64,000 nt of DNA from Streptomyces ficellus (GTDB taxonomy: Bacteria > Actinomycetota > Actinomycetes > Streptomycetales > Streptomycetaceae): the NCBI RefSeq assembly GCF_030406405.1, contig NZ_JAUEPL010000023.1, positions 34,443 through 98,442 on the forward strand, given 5' to 3'. Each line of letters opens with the position of its first letter. Positions within the stretch are counted from its first letter, which is position 1. The notes under the pieces were generated by a model. The model had not been told where the DNA came from. It saw nothing but the letters and a program-made list of their open reading frames with translations, and did no database searches. A program made the position numbers and the translations under genes. This document shows positions 60,422-64,000 of the stretch, one piece after another.

Positions 60422-61740
60422 GGTACGACAGCATCACCGACGCCATCGGCAACACGCCGCTGGTACGCATCGACCCGGACGTACACGGTCTGCGCACCAT
60501 CGACCTCTACGCCAAGCTGGAGATGCTCAACCCCTTCGGCTCCCTGAAGGACCGGGCCGCGTGGAACATGGCCCGGCGCGGCCTGGCCGGTGCCAAGGAG
60601 CGCGGTGAGACGGTCGTGGAGCTGTCCAGCGGCAACACCGCCAAGGCGCTGGCGCTCATCGCGGGCATGCATGGGCTGCCGTTCAAGAGCGTCACCAACC
60701 GGATGCGCATACCCGAGATCAAGGACCTGCTCCTGCTGCTGGGCGCCGAGATCGAGGAGCTGCCCGGGCAGTCCGAGTGCCTCGACCCGACCAACACCGA
60801 CGATCCGCTGACCCTCTTCCACCAGCGGCTGAACCGGCCCGGCAGCGCCCACTTCCACACCGACCAGTACTTCAACGCCCGCAACACCGAAGCGCACGCG
60901 GCCGGCACCGGCCCGGAGATCATCGCGGACCTGGACGGCCGGGCGCCCGACTGGTTCATCGCCTGCGTGGGCACGGCGGGATCGTCCACCGGCGTGGCCA
61001 GGGCCCTGCGCGCACACGACCCGGCGGTGCGCGTCGTCGGGCTCGTCGGCGAGAAGACGGACTTCATCCCCGGCATCCGCAACGCCGACGAGGTCCAGGA
61101 GGTGGGCCTGTTCGACCCGGCGACGTACGACACGATCGAGACGGTCAGCGCCGACGAGGCCATCGACGGGATGCTGACGCTGCTGCGCCGCTGCGGCCTG
61201 CTCGCCGGACCGACCGGTGGTGCGGCCTACTACGGTGCGCTGCGCCATCTGCGGGCGCTGGACGCCGAGCCGGCGGAGCGCCGCCGGACGGCCGTCTTCA
61301 TCGTCTGCGACCGGGTGGAGAGCTATCTGGGGTACGTACGGCAGCGCCGCCCCGAGCTGCTGGGGCGGCCCCCGGTGAAGAACTCGGTGGCCACGCTGAC
61401 CGACACGGAGGCGCGTGCGGCCTCCGTCATCGACGTGGCGGAGGCCCGCAAGTGGATCGCGGAGGAACGGCCGCTGGTGATCGACCTGCGCGGCCCGTTC
61501 GCGTACGCCGCGCTCCACATCGACGGCTCGGTGAACATCGTGGACGAGCTGTTCGACGAACTCGTCAAGGGCGGCCTGCCGTTCAGCAAGCGGCAGCCGG
61601 TGCTGCTGGCGTGTCCGGTCGGCGAGAAGTCGGCCCGGTACGCGGCCCTCCTGACGCGCATGGGCCATCCCGACGTACGCAGTCTGGCCGGCGGGATCGT
61701 CGCCTGGCGCGACGCGGGCGCGCCCCTGGTGCGTGACTGA
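60418..61740 (+). CDS. Cysteine synthase-like PLP enzyme fused to a C-terminal rhodanese domain
   Basis: The 440-aa protein has two domains. Residues about 1-320 are a fold-type II PLP lyase: ITDAIGNTPLVRID, KLEMLNPFGSLKDRAAWNMA with the PLP lysine (SLKDR rather than SVKDR), VELSSGNTAKALALIAGMHG and CVGTAGSSTGVARALRAHDP. Residues about 345-440 are a rhodanese: RPLVIDLRGPFAYAALHIDG and VLLACPVGEKSARYAALLTR, where Cys-Pro-Val-Gly-Glu-Lys-Ser is the persulfide loop. The architecture suggests beta-replacement chemistry joined to sulfur transfer. It overlaps both neighbours. Confidence 0.9.
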   Translation: MRYDSITDAIGNTPLVRIDPDVHGLRTIDLYAKLEMLNPFGSLKDRAAWNMARRGLAGAKERGETVVELSSGNTAKALALIAGMHGLPFKSVTNRMRIPEIKDLLLLLGAEIEELPGQSECLDPTNTDDPLTLFHQRLNRPGSAHFHTDQYFNARNTEAHAAGTGPEIIADLDGRAPDWFIACVGTAGSSTGVARALRAHDPAVRVVGLVGEKTDFIPGIRNADEVQEVGLFDPATYDTIETVSADEAIDGMLTLLRRCGLLAGPTGGAAYYGALRHLRALDAEPAERRRTAVFIVCDRVESYLGYVRQRRPELLGRPPVKNSVATLTDTEARAASVIDVAEARKWIAEERPLVIDLRGPFAYAALHIDGSVNIVDELFDELVKGGLPFSKRQPVLLACPVGEKSARYAALLTRMGHPDVRSLAGGIVAWRDAGAPLVRD

Positions 61741-63013
61741 CGTGACCGACCTTGGTGACGCGCCCGACCCAACCGACGCGCCCGACGCAACCGCCCCAAC
61801 CGACCCAACCGACGCGACGGACATAACGGGCACCATCGAAAAACTGACGTCATGGCAGCTGCCGTTGCGCGCCCAGTTCCCGATCATCACCGCGCATCCG
61901 GACCTCGCCTATCTGGACAGCGCGGCCACCGCGCAGAAGCCGCAGGCCGTCCTGGACGCCGTACAGACCTACCTCACCACCTCCAACGCCAACGCGGGCC
62001 GGGGCTCGTACCCCTGGGCCAACGCCACCACCGCGCTGGTGGAGGACACCCGCGACCGGATCAAGCGGTTCCTGGGCGACCCGGATCCCGACCGGTCCTC
62101 CGTGCACTTCACCAGCGGCGCGTCGGAGGGCCTGCGCACGGTCGCGCGGGACTGGCTGCCCGGGCTGCTCGGCGACGGTGACGAGATCGTCGTCCCGTAC
62201 GCGGACCACCAGGCGAATCTCTCGCCGTGGCTGGAGGCGCGGGACCTGCTGGCCCGCCAGGGGATCGGGGTGCGGGTCAGGGAACTGCCGTACCAGGCCG
62301 CCTCCGGGGACTACGATCCGGCGGCGCTCGCCGCGATCGTCGGCCCGCGGACCCGGTTCGTGGCCGCCACGCACGTTCACCACGTGTACGGCGTCGACAT
62401 GAACGTCCACCGCATCCGCCGGGTCGTCGGGCCGGACGTACCCATCTGCCTGGACGCCGCGCAGAGCGTCGGCCACCTTCCGGTGTCCGTGGCCGCGCTC
62501 GACGTGGACTTCGTGGTCTTCTCCGGCCACAAGGCGCTGGCCCTGCCGGGTTCGGGCGCGGTGTGGGCCCGGGGGCGGCGCGGCCCGGCCTTCCGGCCGG
62601 GCGGCTGGCAGGGCACCCCCAACACGGCCGGCATCGCCTCCCTGGCGGCCGCGCTGGACTGGCTGGACGCCGCGGGGACCGACCGGATCGAACGCTGGAC
62701 GGTGGCGCTGACCGCCCGGCTGACCGATGGGCTGAGCCGGCTCGACGCCTACGAGGTCCTGGGCTGCCGGACGAGCCTGGCGGCCGGGTCGCCGGTGCAG
62801 CGGCGGCGGAGCCTGGTGACGTTCCGGCATCGGGAGATCGGTTCGAACGACCTTGGCTTCATCCTCTTCAGCCACGGCTTCATGGTCCGCTCGGACGGCC
62901 ACTGCCAGGCCGCCGGCGGCGAGAAGGAAGGCTCGGTGCGGGTCAGCCTCCATGTGCACAACACACCCGAAGAGGTGGACGCGTTGCTCACCACCCTCGC
63001 CAATCTGCAATGA
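61733..63013 (+). CDS. Class V aminotransferase / cysteine desulfurase-like PLP enzyme
   Basis: The 426-aa fold-type I PLP enzyme has ITAHPDLAYLDSAATAQKPQ, VHFTSGASEGLRTVARDWLP, IVVPYADHQANLSPWLEARD, VPICLDAAQSVGHLPVSVAA and FVVFSGHKALALPGSGAVWA with the PLP lysine. The C-terminal region includes FSHGFMVRSDGHCQAAGGEK with a Cys that could accept sulfur, as in SufS. It may provide persulfide to the rhodanese-fused partner. The first 35 residues are a Thr/Asp/Pro repeat (DPTDAPDATAPTDPTDATD). GTG 61733 overlaps the previous stop by 8 nt; GTG 61742 is an alternative. Confidence 0.88.
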   Translation: MTDVTDLGDAPDPTDAPDATAPTDPTDATDITGTIEKLTSWQLPLRAQFPIITAHPDLAYLDSAATAQKPQAVLDAVQTYLTTSNANAGRGSYPWANATTALVEDTRDRIKRFLGDPDPDRSSVHFTSGASEGLRTVARDWLPGLLGDGDEIVVPYADHQANLSPWLEARDLLARQGIGVRVRELPYQAASGDYDPAALAAIVGPRTRFVAATHVHHVYGVDMNVHRIRRVVGPDVPICLDAAQSVGHLPVSVAALDVDFVVFSGHKALALPGSGAVWARGRRGPAFRPGGWQGTPNTAGIASLAAALDWLDAAGTDRIERWTVALTARLTDGLSRLDAYEVLGCRTSLAAGSPVQRRRSLVTFRHREIGSNDLGFILFSHGFMVRSDGHCQAAGGEKEGSVRVSLHVHNTPEEVDALLTTLANLQ

Positions 63014-63822
63014 TTTTCATGAGCAGACTTGGGGCAGGACGGGTCGAGGGGACGCGAGCGGCTATGAGTGTCAACGCGGTGACGGCCGCACGGTGGGTGG
63101 AGCGCTGGGAGGGCCAGCAGCAGCGGTACGCGATCGACCGCGAGGAGAGCTTCACGGTCATCGCGGACGTGGTGGAGCATGTGACGCGCGGCCAGTCCGC
63201 TCCGCCGCTGGTCCTCGACCTGGGCAGCGGCCCGGGCTCCCTGGCGGCGCGCCTGGCCGGCCGCCTGCCGGGCGCGGACGTCCTGGCCGTCGACGCCGAC
63301 CCCCTCCTGCTGGAACTGGGCAGGACCCACTACGGCCCCGCCCTGCGCTACGTCGAGGCGGTGATCGGCGAGCCGGGCTGGCTCGACGCGCTCGCGCCGG
63401 GCCGCCCCGTGGACGCCGCCGTCTCCACGACGGCCCTGCACTACCTGGACCGGCGCACGCTGCGCCGGGTCTACCGGGAACTCGCCGGGCGGTTGCGGCC
63501 CGGCGGGGTCCTCGTCAACGGCGACCACATCAGCCCGGATTCCGCGAGGGTCTCCGCGCTGGCCGATGACATCGGGCGCCGTCACGCCGAGCGGAACCTG
63601 ACCCTCAGCCACGACGACTGGCACTCCTGGTGGTCCGGCGCCACCTCCGATCCGGAACTGTCGCGCCTCCTCGCACAGCGCGACCGGCAGGGGCATCCGC
63701 GCTGCGAGGGCAACGATCTGACCGTGGGCGGCCATGTGGCGCTGCTGCGTGAGGCGGGGTTCGACCACGTGGGCGTCGTCTGGCAGTACGGGCACAGCCA
63801 CGTCCTGGCCGCCATCCGCTGA
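63010..63822 (+). CDS. Class I SAM-dependent methyltransferase
   Basis: The 270-aa protein has motif I LVLDLGSGPGSLAARLAGRL, LAVDADPLLLELGRTHYG, VSTTALHYLDRRTLRRVYRE and LRPGGVLVNGDHISPDSARV. The ATG at 63010 overlaps the previous stop as ATGA; ATG 63064 (MSVNAVTAARWVERWEGQQQ) is an equally credible start by sequence. As the last coupled gene of the operon it probably methylates a pathway intermediate; the substrate is unknown. Confidence 0.87.
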   Translation: MIFMSRLGAGRVEGTRAAMSVNAVTAARWVERWEGQQQRYAIDREESFTVIADVVEHVTRGQSAPPLVLDLGSGPGSLAARLAGRLPGADVLAVDADPLLLELGRTHYGPALRYVEAVIGEPGWLDALAPGRPVDAAVSTTALHYLDRRTLRRVYRELAGRLRPGGVLVNGDHISPDSARVSALADDIGRRHAERNLTLSHDDWHSWWSGATSDPELSRLLAQRDRQGHPRCEGNDLTVGGHVALLREAGFDHVGVVWQYGHSHVLAAIR

Positions 63823-63823
63823 G

Positions 63824-64000
63824 CGGTACGGCCCGTACGCCCGTACGGCCCCCGTACGCCCGTGTGCCGTGTGGCCGGAACCGCCGGCACGCCCACACGC
63901 CGGCACGCCGGCACGCCGTACGCTCAGCACGCCCTACGCCCCGCGCGCCCGGCACGCCGGCACGCCCGCGCGCCCGGCACGCCGGCACGCCCGCGCGCCC
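63824..64000. repeat. Intergenic tandem repeats at the window end
   Basis: Starting just after the methyltransferase stop, the DNA is built of CCGTACG-type units. From 63942 a 25-bp unit (CGCGCGCCCGGCACGCCGGC plus five bases) repeats at 63942-63966 and 63967-63991 with a third copy cut by the window end. No gene is seen. Confidence 0.85.

Overview
The window is chromosomal DNA of a high-GC actinomycete, almost certainly a Streptomyces. Third codon positions are very GC-rich, many genes start with GTG, and several families are typical of the genus (DUF6243, class F sortase, HrdA-type sigma factor, MreB-like Mbl, MatB). From memory, the gene order glyS, dusB, ppdK, nir genes, nasA, dGTPase, dnaG, hrdA, Mbl and matB resembles the S. 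coelicolor core chromosome around SCO2440-SCO2507. No database search was possible, so this synteny is established knowledge recalled rather than computed.

Layout. 1-1.1 kb: end of a zinc-uptake operon with Zur-like boxes. 1.2-9.1 kb: glyS, a small DUF6243 protein, a drug-type MFS exporter, dusB and ppdK behind a leader rich in palindromes. 9.1-13.1 kb: ArsR-type regulator, PhoX phosphatase, DUF4287/SRPBCC and VOC proteins. 13.2-26.3 kb: nitrate/nitrite assimilation (nirB, nirD and a companion flavoprotein; nasA; a sirohydrochlorin chelatase-like protein), each unit preceded by an 11-bp-phased GlnR-like site. Interspersed are a TSUP permease, a class F sortase with a wall-protein partner, an FMN reductase, cutA, a gamma-glutamylcyclotransferase-like gene, a YdcF protein and an aquaporin. 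26.4-32.6 kb: dGTPase, ferredoxin-reductase-like flavoprotein, dnaG and hrdA. 32.6-38.6 kb: a heterodimeric ABC exporter and xylulokinase. 38.7-39.2 kb: two tRNA-Asn genes and one tRNA with anticodon CAT.

39.2-45.7 kb is the accessory part. After the CAT tRNA come remnants of a methyltransferase and an IS5-type transposase, a broken D-glucuronyl C5-epimerase gene, its intact Tat-exported paralogue, and a pentapeptide-repeat remnant. Next is an intact ORF joining a UPF0114/YqhA membrane domain to an IstB-type P-loop ATPase, the most unusual gene in the window.

45.7-58.5 kb: two Ohr peroxide-resistance loci each with a MarR-type regulator, a carboxyltransferase/matB operon, Mbl, a zinc-ribbon membrane protein, a serine hydrolase, and a coupled EI24/LysE/GNAT operon. 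58.8-63.8 kb: a four-gene operon with overlapping start and stop codons encoding a Y4yA-type PLP decarboxylase, a cysteine-synthase/rhodanese fusion, a class V aminotransferase/desulfurase and a methyltransferase. It looks like a sulfur or amino-acid-derived specialised pathway whose product is unknown. Many intergenic gaps carry short tandem GC-rich repeats.
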